Positions 17,081-24,348 of a stretch of 41,807 nt of DNA are shown one piece after another. This DNA comes from Candidatus Heimdallarchaeota archaeon. GTDB taxonomy: Archaea > Asgardarchaeota > Heimdallarchaeia > Heimdallarchaeales > Kariarchaeaceae. Below the pieces are notes generated by a model, which made no database searches, was not told the DNA's origin, and worked only from the letters and a program-made list of their open reading frames with translations. Position 1 is the stretch's first letter, and every line of letters begins with the position of its first letter. Made by a program: the position numbers and the translations under genes. The stretch lies in contig JAOUKW010000004.1 of the NCBI GenBank assembly GCA_029882335.1, positions 1-41,807 on the forward strand. Reading direction: 5' to 3'.

Positions 17081-17688
17081 TGTTGTACCTCCTGTGTGGG
17101 ATTGTATCTATTTTTCATTACATCACTTAAATCTTCAATTTCCCATTCTCTAATTACTAATTTAACCGAGCCTAATAAGGCAGTCAATAATAGAAATGCT
17201 AAAAATGGAATGACCATACCAAAATCTCTCCATAAAGTAACAGAGAAATTTTCAGTCATGAAGAAACTTTCTTCAACAGTTAATGTAGTATCTCCTAATT
17301 GTGAAGATGTACCTTTTCTGAAATCACTACTCATGACAGATGTAAGTATTAAAATTAAAAGATTAATACCTATAATAAGGAAAATTGCTAATTGAGACGC
17401 AGTAACCTTAATAAAACCGAGTATTGATCTTGGAAATTCATATTCTTCATGTTGAGTAAGTAATGCAGCAAATAGTAATAAAACAGAAATACCACCTGCA
17501 TATATACTAATTTGGAATGCAAATATAATTTCAGAGTTTGCAAGTAAGAATAATACTGCAACACCTGTTAACATTAAGATTAACCAATATGCTGCTTGCA
17601 TGGTTTTAGGAACCAAAAGCGTCATAATAATACAAAATACAATAAAAAATGAAATTACTAAAAATAAAGCTTCAACAAAACTTATCAT
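17077..17688 (-). CDS. nuoJ: NADH-quinone oxidoreductase-like (complex I) subunit J
   Basis: A 203-residue five-helix subunit J, recognised by its N-terminal helix, the conserved AYWLILMLTGVAVLFLLANSEIIFAFQISIYAG region with the pi-bulge helix 3, and LLLFAALL. A polar loop with DFRKGTSSQLGDTTL lies at about 120-135. I chose ATG 17688 (MISFVEALF), with GGTGAT four bases upstream; GTG 17697 or TTG 17700 would overlap the nuoH stop. It follows nuoH directly: no nuoI lies between H and J as it does in most complex I operons. Confidence 0.93.
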   Translation of the reverse strand: MISFVEALFLVISFFIVFCIIMTLLVPKTMQAAYWLILMLTGVAVLFLLANSEIIFAFQISIYAGGISVLLLFAALLTQHEEYEFPRSILGFIKVTASQLAIFLIIGINLLILILTSVMSSDFRKGTSSQLGDTTLTVEESFFMTENFSVTLWRDFGMVIPFLAFLLLTALLGSVKLVIREWEIEDLSDVMKNRYNPTQEVQQ

Positions 17689-17693
17689 AATTA

Positions 17694-18785
17694 TCACCAA
17701 AAAATTAAAAATCCAAAGACATCCTTTGAACCAAGAAATACCACTAAAGTCAGGATGCTAACTGGTAGCATGTATTTCCAACCGAGCGATAACAATTGAT
17801 CTATTCTCAATCTAGCAAGTGCACTTCTCATCCAAGCAGCAACAAAAACAAGTACATAGACTTTTAATGTAATTGCCAAAAATTGTACAAAGGGATTCAT
17901 TCGAAAATCATTAATGAATGAAGGAGAATTATTAACCCTGACTGGCCAAATGTCATACCCTCCAACAAATAAATACAGAAATAAAAGTGAATTAATGAAT
18001 AAATGTAAGTATTCAGTCATCATTAGTAGTGCATATCTCCAACCTGAAAACTCAGTACGAGGTCCCATGACTAATTCTGCTTCTGCTTCTGGGATATCAA
18101 AAGGCACACGTTCTGTTTCTGCTACTCCTGATATAAAAAATATTAATCCTGCTATCAACCCAGCTCCATAATATTTTCCAATGAACCAACCATTATTCAT
18201 TTGATAATTTGTTATCTCTACAAGTGAAAATGATCCCACTACTGCGATCACTCCAAGAATTGAAACAAACATTGGGATTTCATAAGCAATTAATTGACCT
18301 GCAGATCGGAAACCTCCTATTAGTGAATATTTTGAGTTTGAAGCCCAACCTCCAACAAGCATTGCAGGAGGAAATATGGAAAATACTGCAAATACATATA
18401 ATATACCGATACTAAAGTTTCCAGGAATTAGTCCTTTGCTACCCCAAGGTAAAGGAGCAAATGAAAGAATAGCTGTTGTACCTGTTAAAAAGATAGCCAG
18501 AGAAAATCCAAATTTATCTGCACCTTCAGGTCTTGTATCTTCTTTTCCAATCATTTTAAGAAGATCGGCAGGGATTTGAAGAAAACCCCATTTACCTACA
18601 TGGACAGGTCCTCTACGTCCCTGCATCCTAGCCATTACCTTTCTTTCTATCCAAGGTGCAATTATTTGGTTTATCATTATATAGCTCCCAGCTATAATTG
18701 AGCCAATTGCAATTGCCATCCATGGTTCTAATTTTAAGCGACCAATAAATAATTCTTCAAATGGAAGTCCGGGGTCAGATGCCAT
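17694..18785 (-). CDS. nuoH: NADH-quinone oxidoreductase-like (complex I) subunit H
   Basis: A 363-residue eight-helix subunit that forms the quinone chamber and links the peripheral and membrane arms. Hallmarks are ERKVMARMQGRRGPVHVG (about 45-62), AYEIPMFVSI, the loop FDIPEAEAELVMGPRTEFSGWRYALLMMTEY with its charged row lining the quinone entrance (about 228-258), and AWMRSALARLRIDQLLSLGWKYMLP. All are well kept, which supports an active enzyme. It is the first gene of the cluster; a TATA-like box about 29 bases before the ATG and the lack of a ribosome site suggest a leaderless message. Confidence 0.97.
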   Translation of the reverse strand: MASDPGLPFEELFIGRLKLEPWMAIAIGSIIAGSYIMINQIIAPWIERKVMARMQGRRGPVHVGKWGFLQIPADLLKMIGKEDTRPEGADKFGFSLAIFLTGTTAILSFAPLPWGSKGLIPGNFSIGILYVFAVFSIFPPAMLVGGWASNSKYSLIGGFRSAGQLIAYEIPMFVSILGVIAVVGSFSLVEITNYQMNNGWFIGKYYGAGLIAGLIFFISGVAETERVPFDIPEAEAELVMGPRTEFSGWRYALLMMTEYLHLFINSLLFLYLFVGGYDIWPVRVNNSPSFINDFRMNPFVQFLAITLKVYVLVFVAAWMRSALARLRIDQLLSLGWKYMLPVSILTLVVFLGSKDVFGFLIFW

Positions 18786-18806
18786 ATATTACGCACTAAA
18801 TATCAG

Positions 18807-18820
18807 AATATATTAAAAGA
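18807..18820 (-). promoter_or_regulatory. nuoH: Probable promoter of the complex I cluster
   Basis: On the minus strand TCTTTTAATATATT (18807-18820 region) is a TATA-like box whose centre lies about 29 bases before the nuoH ATG. There is no Shine-Dalgarno sequence in the short remaining stretch, fitting a leaderless start. Confidence 0.45.
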
Positions 18821-18873
18821 TATGATAGGATTATTAGTGTAATGAGAGTTAAATGTATAGAGTTGAACATTAG

Positions 18874-18897
18874 ACTAATACATAAAATAAAATAGAA
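18874..18897 (-). terminator. U-rich end after the Ras-like GTPase gene
   Basis: On the minus strand this reads TTTTTCTATTTTATTTTATG, several closely spaced T-tracts about 60-80 bases after the GTPase stop and before the nuoH promoter. It is a plausible archaeal terminator separating the two units. Confidence 0.35.
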
Positions 18898-18956
18898 AAA
18901 TTGAATTTATTCATGACAAGGATTTAGTTAGTTTGACGGGAATCAAAAATACAATT

Positions 18957-19499
18957 TTACAATGTTTGGAGGTCTTCTATAATTTCATGAATTAGTCCAT
19001 CTATGTTAATTTCTTTATGAGTAGATACGATAAAATGCTTGGAGATGATATCTGTTTGATCTAGGTATTTATCCACCAGTGAATGTAGTGCAGTTTGTTG
19101 ACCTTGATCTACCATATCCGCTTTTAACCCTACCAAATATTTTTTGGTTTCACTATAACGTTTATGTTTCTTCGCAACTTCAATCCAATTATCAACTTGT
19201 CTGATGGAGCTTGCATCGCTAGCATCATAACAAAATATAAATCCAGATGCACCTGCAACAAAATCATCAAACATTCCAGTATCTCTATAATGACTTTGTC
19301 CTGCAAGATCCCAAATTTGAAGCTTAATACCTTCTGCAATTGGTTCTGATTGGACAACATGAAAATCTATTCCTCGTGTACTTTTGATGTCATCTGTTAT
19401 TGATCCTTTCGCGAGACGGACCATTAGACTTGTCTTACCAGCTCTTGGTGTTCCCAAAATTACTATTTTATGTAGAGTTGATTTTGTATTGCTACCCAC
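18957..19499 (-). CDS. Ras/Rab-like small GTPase
   Basis: A 180-residue single-domain GTPase of the Ras superfamily, as expected in Asgard archaea. G1 is GTPRAGKTS (16-24). The G2 threonine is in KSTRGIDF (39-46), spaced as in Rab proteins. G3 is WDLAGQ (63-68), with the glutamine that activates water present. G4, normally NKxD, reads LKAD at 125-128, so the guanine-binding asparagine is replaced by leucine; K126 and D128 remain. G5 is VSTHKE. There is no C-terminal cysteine for lipid attachment and no membrane helix, so it is probably cytosolic or recruited by a partner. The start is GTG 19499 with a TATA-like box 26 bases upstream. It might alternatively be an Arf/Gtr-like GTPase, but WDLAGQ and RGIDF favour Rab. 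Confidence 0.92.
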   Translation of the reverse strand: MGSNTKSTLHKIVILGTPRAGKTSLMVRLAKGSITDDIKSTRGIDFHVVQSEPIAEGIKLQIWDLAGQSHYRDTGMFDDFVAGASGFIFCYDASDASSIRQVDNWIEVAKKHKRYSETKKYLVGLKADMVDQGQQTALHSLVDKYLDQTDIISKHFIVSTHKEINIDGLIHEIIEDLQTL

Positions 19500-19520
19500 A
19501 ATTATATATTTTGTTTTCTT

Positions 19521-19530
19521 ATTAAATAAA
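19521..19530 (-). promoter_or_regulatory. Probable promoter of the GTPase gene
   Basis: Minus-strand TTTATTTAAT is centred 26 bases before the GTG start at 19499, and there is no ribosome site between, fitting a leaderless GTG-initiated message. Confidence 0.4.
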
Positions 19531-19880
19531 AGTCACTATAAAAAAAGGGTGGATTGTTATATTTTAATAATAGATGTAGCAAGTCTATAAAAGAGTTATG
19601 GGTTGTTTATCATTTTATTGATGGTTTGCGAAAATCGTAATTATTGTACGAACTAAACTTATAAGGATAAAAATATTGTATTTGCGGATAGTTTTACTAG
19701 AAATATAATAAAAATTCACATGTATTATTGATGCAAATTCAGCAGAAAATAGTATATTGTGATCGAATTTAATGAAATTTAGCATAATTTAATATCTTTT
19801 TTACCATTATAAAACTACTAATTTCGTAAGAATTTGGTTATTTATTAATTTAAATTACATTATACCGTAATCGTATTTTT

Positions 19881-19905
19881 TCGAAATCAAATATACGAAT
19901 TTCGA
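19881..19905. repeat. Inverted repeat TCGAAAT / ATTTCGA
   Basis: TCGAAAT at 19881-19887 is mirrored by ATTTCGA at 19899-19905, with an 11-base spacer. It lies about 50-75 bases before the TATA box of the small ORF at 19982 and could be an operator; chance occurrence in AT-rich DNA is possible. Confidence 0.25.
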
Positions 19906-19951
19906 TAATATTGTGGATGTGGGGGTTGTAGTCAAAAAATTCTATAATTGA

Positions 19952-19960
19952 TTTTATATA
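19952..19960 (+). promoter_or_regulatory. TATA-like box before the small ORF at 19982
   Basis: TTTTATATA at 19952-19960 is centred 26 bases before the ATG at 19982, the distance expected for an archaeal leaderless gene. Confidence 0.45.
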
Positions 19961-19981
19961 CATCCGTTGCGTATGTTAATT

Positions 19982-20179
19982 ATGGAAACAATAAAATCTC
20001 AACACAAACGAACAAGAAAAATTGAACATCATATCAAGAGAAATAACCAGTTAGATATCAAAGATGCAAAGAATCCAGATGATACTGATAATTTACCTGA
20101 TAAGAAATTAAATAAGTGTTTAATCGATATACAATTGCTAAATTATATGATTACACTTAAATCACAAAATTTTAGGTAG
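19982..20179 (+). CDS. Small basic hypothetical protein (65 residues)
   Basis: A possible gene for a 65-residue hydrophilic protein. The N-terminal third is rich in Lys, Arg, His and Gln (METIKSQHKRTRKIEHHIK), the middle is Asp/Asn/Pro-rich and the end more hydrophobic (CLIDIQLLNYMITL). I recognise no family. The main support is a well-placed TATA box giving a leaderless ATG and a strong inverted repeat overlapping the stop codon. Upstream in-frame TTG 19967 and ATG 19973 are less well placed. Since AT-rich DNA easily gives ORFs of this length, it could be spurious. Confidence 0.4.
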   Translation: METIKSQHKRTRKIEHHIKRNNQLDIKDAKNPDDTDNLPDKKLNKCLIDIQLLNYMITLKSQNFR

Positions 20180-20224
20180 TTTATATTAATTCTTCATTTC
20201 TTAACAATCCGTATTAAACTACCT
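20174..20224. repeat. Inverted repeat AGGTAGTTTA / TAAACTACCT
   Basis: A perfect 10-base inverted repeat (AGGTAGTTTA at 20174-20183, TAAACTACCT at 20215-20224; one further pair at 20173/20225) with a 31-base spacer. The left arm covers the stop codon of the small ORF. The arms are the most GC-balanced part of the spacer. It could be an RNA hairpin at the end of that transcript or a pair of binding sites. Confidence 0.45.
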
Positions 20225-20241
20225 ATAATTTTGATTTAATT

Positions 20242-20261
20242 TATCTTTCATATTAAAGATA
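20242..20261. repeat. Short hairpin TATCTTT-6-AAAGATA
   Basis: TATCTTT at 20242-20248 pairs with AAAGATA at 20255-20261 around a six-base loop. It lies 17 bases after the larger inverted repeat. In the same gap (20180-20426) T-rich runs at 20306-20313 and 20327-20334 could terminate plus-strand transcription. Confidence 0.35.
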
Positions 20262-20397
20262 GATTGTGACACTTTACAATATTATATTCAAATTTTCATT
20301 ATTACTTTTTTTACATTGTGATCTTTTTTTTTTAATTTTCTTAACAAAATATCAATGATCCTACTTCCGAATATCACTTTTAGTATTGTCTCATTAC

Positions 20398-20406
20398 TTT
20401 AAATTT
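20398..20406 (+). promoter_or_regulatory. TATA-like box before the MGRT protein gene
   Basis: TTTAAATTT at 20398-20406 is centred 25 bases before the ATG at 20427, fitting a leaderless start; there is no Shine-Dalgarno sequence before the ATG. Confidence 0.45.
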
Positions 20407-20426
20407 GAGATTCATATTTCATTGTT

Positions 20427-20687
20427 ATGGGTCGTACAATGCATACCTATCGAATGCGGTTATTATCTATACGGGATCAGTTTATGATTTATCTTGGTAA
20501 AGGTAGTAAATATTCAACGTATCAGAAATTGTGGGGCAATGTACATCATCTGAGTGCTCCTGCATCTACATTACCATGGCCAGATACACATGCTGTAGTA
20601 ACGTTTACAATGTTATTGTCAGTGGTTAAGGAATTATTGGAATTGGAAAAAAAAATAGAAAGTTTAGAAAATGAGGATGATTGTTAA
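20427..20687 (+). CDS. Conserved archaeal small protein starting MGRT...TYR (DUF8156-like)
   Basis: An 86-residue protein whose N-terminus MGRTMHTYRMRLLSIRDQF matches, from memory, an archaeal family (DUF8156) whose members start MGRTxxTYRxxLE and contain a helical core. Here the usual glutamate-rich segment after TYR is shorter and replaced by LLSIRDQFMIYLG. The middle is polar with Trp-36 and Trp-51, and the C-terminal about 30 residues (VKELLELEKKIESLENE) should form a coiled coil. The function of the family is unknown to me; a nucleic-acid role would be speculation. The start is backed by the leaderless promoter layout. Confidence 0.72.
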   Translation: MGRTMHTYRMRLLSIRDQFMIYLGKGSKYSTYQKLWGNVHHLSAPASTLPWPDTHAVVTFTMLLSVVKELLELEKKIESLENEDDC

Positions 20688-20714
20688 TTAAATTATATCT
20701 ACAAACTAAGTATA

Positions 20715-23393
20715 TTAGTCAAAATCTCCCGATTCAATCGTTACTGGTGCAGCTTCAACCTTTCCCTCTACATGATTCCAAGAAATGAATTCTAATGCAA
20801 TACGATCTCCCAATTTAACGATGACTTCTATTGGTTCATCTCCCTTCTGTAGAACATCTTCCCAGTTAGTAGGTGTTAATTTGTCATTAAAGTTATAATC
20901 TGATCTTGATCCAACAAAACACATTGATTCGTAATCATCTACAAAAGTTGGTCTATCTGATAATTTTGACATTGGAATTCGGGCTTCTATACCATTTGGA
21001 AGGAGTACAAATACTCCTCCACCAAAAATAGAGACAACAACTCCCTGTTTATTATCTGAATAAGTTTTATTTCTAGTTAAGAAACTAAAACCTGCTCCTA
21101 TAATTGTTTTCTCCAACCTTTCCGCAATTTCAGATTGCTCTGAACAATGTTGAGCTAGTTCTTCTATTTCCTCTGATGTATATGGTAGTTCATCACCTGC
21201 AAGTATTGATTTACATATACGGTGAGCTATAACATCAGGATATCTTCTTATTGGACTAGTAAAATGTAAATATGCAGTTGAACCCAAACCAAAATGACCC
21301 ATGTTGTATGCATTATATGCAGCTCTTGATAACGATCGAAGTACAATTAGATATTCCAACTTCTGTAACCATATATCAGCTTCCGCTTCAATTTTTCCAA
21401 TTATCGATCTGTATGGGTCTAAGAATTGATTAATCTGATCTTCTGTTAGTTGAGCCAATCCTTTTATCAATAATTTAGGTGTATCTTCGTTCTCTTTTTC
21501 CTCTTCTTCAGTTTTAGGTAGGGCAAAATTACTTCCTGCACCAAGACTAAATGTTATATTACCTCCTCCTCCTTTAGTTAGCATGTCAAGTATTGATGTT
21601 TCAGTTTCTTCTTTTTCTTCTGTAATATTTGGGTACTCTATATTTGCATCTAATCCTACTAATTTTGCTTGGGCATTAAACCTCTCAATTGCATTTTGAT
21701 CTGGTAAGGGGTGATTACGATAAATTGCAGGATATCCATCCTTCTCCATTAATTCTGCGATTGTCTCATTTGCGGCAACCATAAATGTTTCAATCATCTT
21801 GGTGGAGTTTGATGAAGATTTAACTGATAACTTCATTTGACCTCCAAGCTCTAATCGAACATCATCTGTTTCTAAAGCTAAACCTTTCCTATGTTTTTGT
21901 AATAAATTTGCATAATTCTTCCATTCAAAAAATATCCCCTCTCCTGTATCAATAGCATCATTTACTATATCATAGGATAAATTTTTATCTACTAAGATGA
22001 CTGAATTATGAAATTTGCATTTATCAATCAACTTTTCTCCTATTTCACTAAAATGCATCTCTACACTCATTGAAAGTCGGGGTAATTGTTCATTCAGTGA
22101 ACAAAGGTTGTCTGAAAGGTGGGTAGGTAGCATAGGTAATGTTTTAGTCGGTAAATAGACGGATGTTGCAAGTTTTCTTGCATGTAAGTCCAATGTTGTA
22201 TCTTTTTGAACATAATGTGCTACATCTGCTATATGAACCCAAATGATGAATCCCGTATCTAATTTTTCTATTGAGATTGCATCATCAAAATCTTTTGCAG
22301 TAGGTGGGTCTATTGTATATGTTTCTAAATATTGTAGATCTAATCGGTTATCAAATGCACCAGGTGTGTCCTTTGGTTCTTTAAATCTTGCAGCGACTTC
22401 CTCTATTCTCGTATCTGTTTCCCATTCAAAGAATGGAGCTAGCTTAACATTTCTCATGGAAATTGCTAGCAATGCATCTGTATCTGTCCAGTATTTTGTT
22501 TGAATCAACATTTTTACAAAAACATCCGAAATGGATGTTTTACCCTCATTTACCCAGTCTTCTGCGAGATATGCAAGAAAATTACGAAGTGAAAATCCGT
22601 CTAATGCAAAAATATGAGTGTTACCTAATCCAATTGAAGGCCATGAGTCATTAATTACGAATGATGACATAATTTGTTGTAATTTTTTAAATAATTCAGA
22701 TTCTTCAGGTGAAAAATCTAGTGAACTCCATTTTATTGGTTGTTTAATCAGTTGTGTCTCTTCTGTTTCACTTTCTTCAATGACCACCTCCACAAGCTGA
22801 AACATCTTATTTCGTAATGCACCCAAGGCAGATGTCTCTTGATTCACCAGAATTCGTTGCTCATTTGAAATTGGTTTCCAATTCTTTTTAATTAAATCAA
22901 AATAACCTATTCCATAAGTCTTACACCCTTGTAATTCTTCTTTTAACTTATTAATCCTATTTTTGCTAATTTCTTCTAGAGGTATTTCATACCATAGATA
23001 AGCTAAATCCTCTAAAGAATATTCTTCCTTTATTTCTTTTTGATTTTGTAATTTTACCCAAAGTTCTCTTTCAGAAAGAGAACCTGAGCTTGCAAGGGTT
23101 TTTGATATCTTTTCTTGATTTATTTTTAATTCTCTGATCCATTCATCCAATCTTTTTTTCATATCTTTTGGTTGAGGTAATTGATCTCCTATCAATTGGA
23201 TCGATTTTCCAAAATCTCTATTTTCGATATTCTTGGGAATTGTCTCCTGTTTACCCTTGATAGTAAAAAGTTCTACAATATGATTTTTTGTTTTTTTATT
23301 ACGATATCTTTTGATAAAAATACCGTAGTTGTTTGGAATTTCAATACCAAATAGACCTGCTTTAAACTCTACTAGATCACCTTGTTTTGCCAT
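20715..23393 (-). CDS. rnr: RNase II/R-family 3'-5' exoribonuclease
   Basis: An 892-residue hydrolytic exoribonuclease. The RNB catalytic signature YTIDPPTAKDFDDAIS lies near residues 358-373, with the four aspartates that hold the two metal ions. GFIIWVHIADVAHYV and ARKLATSVYLPTKTLPMLP follow, and the RNA-clamp motif HFTSPIRRYPDVIAHR lies near 708-723. A C-terminal S1-like domain (about 775-880) follows. The N-terminal about 350 residues, beginning MAKQGDLVEFKAG, resemble the N-terminal part of cyanobacterial/plastid RNase II-like proteins more than the cold-shock domains of RNase R. A 60-residue acidic insertion (about 590-650) interrupts the RNB domain. This family is patchy in archaea, most of which degrade RNA with the exosome. 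Confidence 0.9.
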   Translation of the reverse strand: MAKQGDLVEFKAGLFGIEIPNNYGIFIKRYRNKKTKNHIVELFTIKGKQETIPKNIENRDFGKSIQLIGDQLPQPKDMKKRLDEWIRELKINQEKISKTLASSGSLSERELWVKLQNQKEIKEEYSLEDLAYLWYEIPLEEISKNRINKLKEELQGCKTYGIGYFDLIKKNWKPISNEQRILVNQETSALGALRNKMFQLVEVVIEESETEETQLIKQPIKWSSLDFSPEESELFKKLQQIMSSFVINDSWPSIGLGNTHIFALDGFSLRNFLAYLAEDWVNEGKTSISDVFVKMLIQTKYWTDTDALLAISMRNVKLAPFFEWETDTRIEEVAARFKEPKDTPGAFDNRLDLQYLETYTIDPPTAKDFDDAISIEKLDTGFIIWVHIADVAHYVQKDTTLDLHARKLATSVYLPTKTLPMLPTHLSDNLCSLNEQLPRLSMSVEMHFSEIGEKLIDKCKFHNSVILVDKNLSYDIVNDAIDTGEGIFFEWKNYANLLQKHRKGLALETDDVRLELGGQMKLSVKSSSNSTKMIETFMVAANETIAELMEKDGYPAIYRNHPLPDQNAIERFNAQAKLVGLDANIEYPNITEEKEETETSILDMLTKGGGGNITFSLGAGSNFALPKTEEEEKENEDTPKLLIKGLAQLTEDQINQFLDPYRSIIGKIEAEADIWLQKLEYLIVLRSLSRAAYNAYNMGHFGLGSTAYLHFTSPIRRYPDVIAHRICKSILAGDELPYTSEEIEELAQHCSEQSEIAERLEKTIIGAGFSFLTRNKTYSDNKQGVVVSIFGGGVFVLLPNGIEARIPMSKLSDRPTFVDDYESMCFVGSRSDYNFNDKLTPTNWEDVLQKGDEPIEVIVKLGDRIALEFISWNHVEGKVEAAPVTIESGDFD

Positions 23394-23527
23394 ACTATCT
23401 ATTCTACGTTGTATTCTTTAGAGTTTAAGTTAGTTTTGTAATTATTATTCGAAAATAAACTAAATATTTGATGAAATTCATGATCAACTTCAATAAATTA
23501 ATCAAGGTTTTTCCATATCGATATATA

Positions 23528-23938
23528 ATGAGTAATGAACTCTTTCAAGCAGGTATTCCATACACGATTGAAAAGTCAAAAAACATGGAACCATACTGGG
23601 ATGCATTGAAATCCGGAAAATTTCAAACAACTGAATGCACTAAATGCGATGAAATTCATTATCCACCTTCACCAATCATGTGTCCTAAGTGTTACAATAC
23701 TGTAATGAATTGGACTGAAATACCCCTCGAGGGCAGTATTATTACCTATACTTTTGTAACTTCACCTCCAGAGGGTTTTTTCACGCATTATTCATTGGTA
23801 AGTGTGATGATGGATAAATTAGAAAAACCAATATTAGGTCGATTTATTGGAGATAAGATTGATATTGGAAATCGAGTAAAAATCGAATTTCATACAATAG
23901 ATGACACAATATTAATGGTTTTTACGAATATTAATTAA
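23528..23938 (+). CDS. DUF35 zinc-ribbon/OB-fold protein
   Basis: A 136-residue protein of the DUF35 family: an N-terminal helix (MEPYWDALKSGKF), a rubredoxin-like zinc ribbon with Cys37, Cys40, Cys52 and Cys55, and an OB fold ending at PILGRFIGDKIDIGNRVKIEF. Relatives work as partners of thiolases or HMG-CoA synthases, channelling acyl-CoA intermediates, or as acyl-CoA-binding subunits. No thiolase lies beside it here. I chose ATG 23528, which starts at the family's usual position and has an AT-rich box about 26 bases upstream; longer readings from 23468 add an unsupported hydrophobic stretch. Its 3' end overlaps rpoK by 8 bases, tail to tail. Confidence 0.9.
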   Translation: MSNELFQAGIPYTIEKSKNMEPYWDALKSGKFQTTECTKCDEIHYPPSPIMCPKCYNTVMNWTEIPLEGSIITYTFVTSPPEGFFTHYSLVSVMMDKLEKPILGRFIGDKIDIGNRVKIEFHTIDDTILMVFTNIN

Positions 23939-24233
23939 TTTGATGAATAAATTCTCTGTCTTTTAACCATTGAATGGGTATTATCTGAAACACTCCATTT
24001 GGTCTTCTACGAGCCATTCCTACTGGAAGAACACGCGCCTTTAATTCCTTTGTGGCAACATCAATTGGTCGAACATTATCCTCTTCAATGTCAATCAAAG
24101 TTGGAGCGCCTTGGGAAATTTGTAATGCTCGAGCTCCTACAATTCTAGCCCTTTCGTATCTTGTTAGAACCGGTTCTCCTATTAAAACTTCGTCTTTATT
24201 AGAGACTATTTCTTTCATACTTTCGTCGATCAT
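23931..24233 (-). CDS. rpoK: DNA-directed RNA polymerase subunit K (Rpb6/omega homologue)
   Basis: A 100-residue archaeal polymerase assembly subunit. The conserved core is LTRYERARIVGARALQISQGAPTLI, then PIDVATKEL and the C-terminal RRRPNGVFQIIPIQWLKD. About 25 residues precede the core, slightly longer than most archaeal RpoK and closer to eukaryotic Rpb6 in having an acidic N-terminus. ATG 24233 is preferred; TTG 24242 would add three residues. A T-rich box (24258-24268) about 29 bases upstream suggests a leaderless message. This gene is good evidence that the window is archaeal. Confidence 0.95.
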   Translation of the reverse strand: MIDESMKEIVSNKDEVLIGEPVLTRYERARIVGARALQISQGAPTLIDIEEDNVRPIDVATKELKARVLPVGMARRRPNGVFQIIPIQWLKDREFIHQIN

Positions 24234-24348
24234 ATCACTCAATAAAATTTACACCCCAAAGAAAAAATAACAAAGCTCTGTAATTCTATATATACATTGA
24301 TACCATTTAAGAAAGTGGAAAGCGACAATAAAAATATAATATTATTTT

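Larger units (their letters stand above)
19500..19981. other. Gene-free stretch, about 480 bases
   Basis: No convincing ORF, tRNA or GC-rich structured RNA is visible. It contains the GTPase promoter on its left edge (19521-19530), a 7-base inverted repeat at 19881-19905 and the promoter of the next small ORF at 19952-19960. The base composition is as AT-rich as the other spacers. Confidence 0.5.

Noticed and set aside
20174..20261. Insertion-sequence ends or an attachment site
   Set aside because: No transposase or integrase is present and the arms are only 7-10 bases with short spacers.
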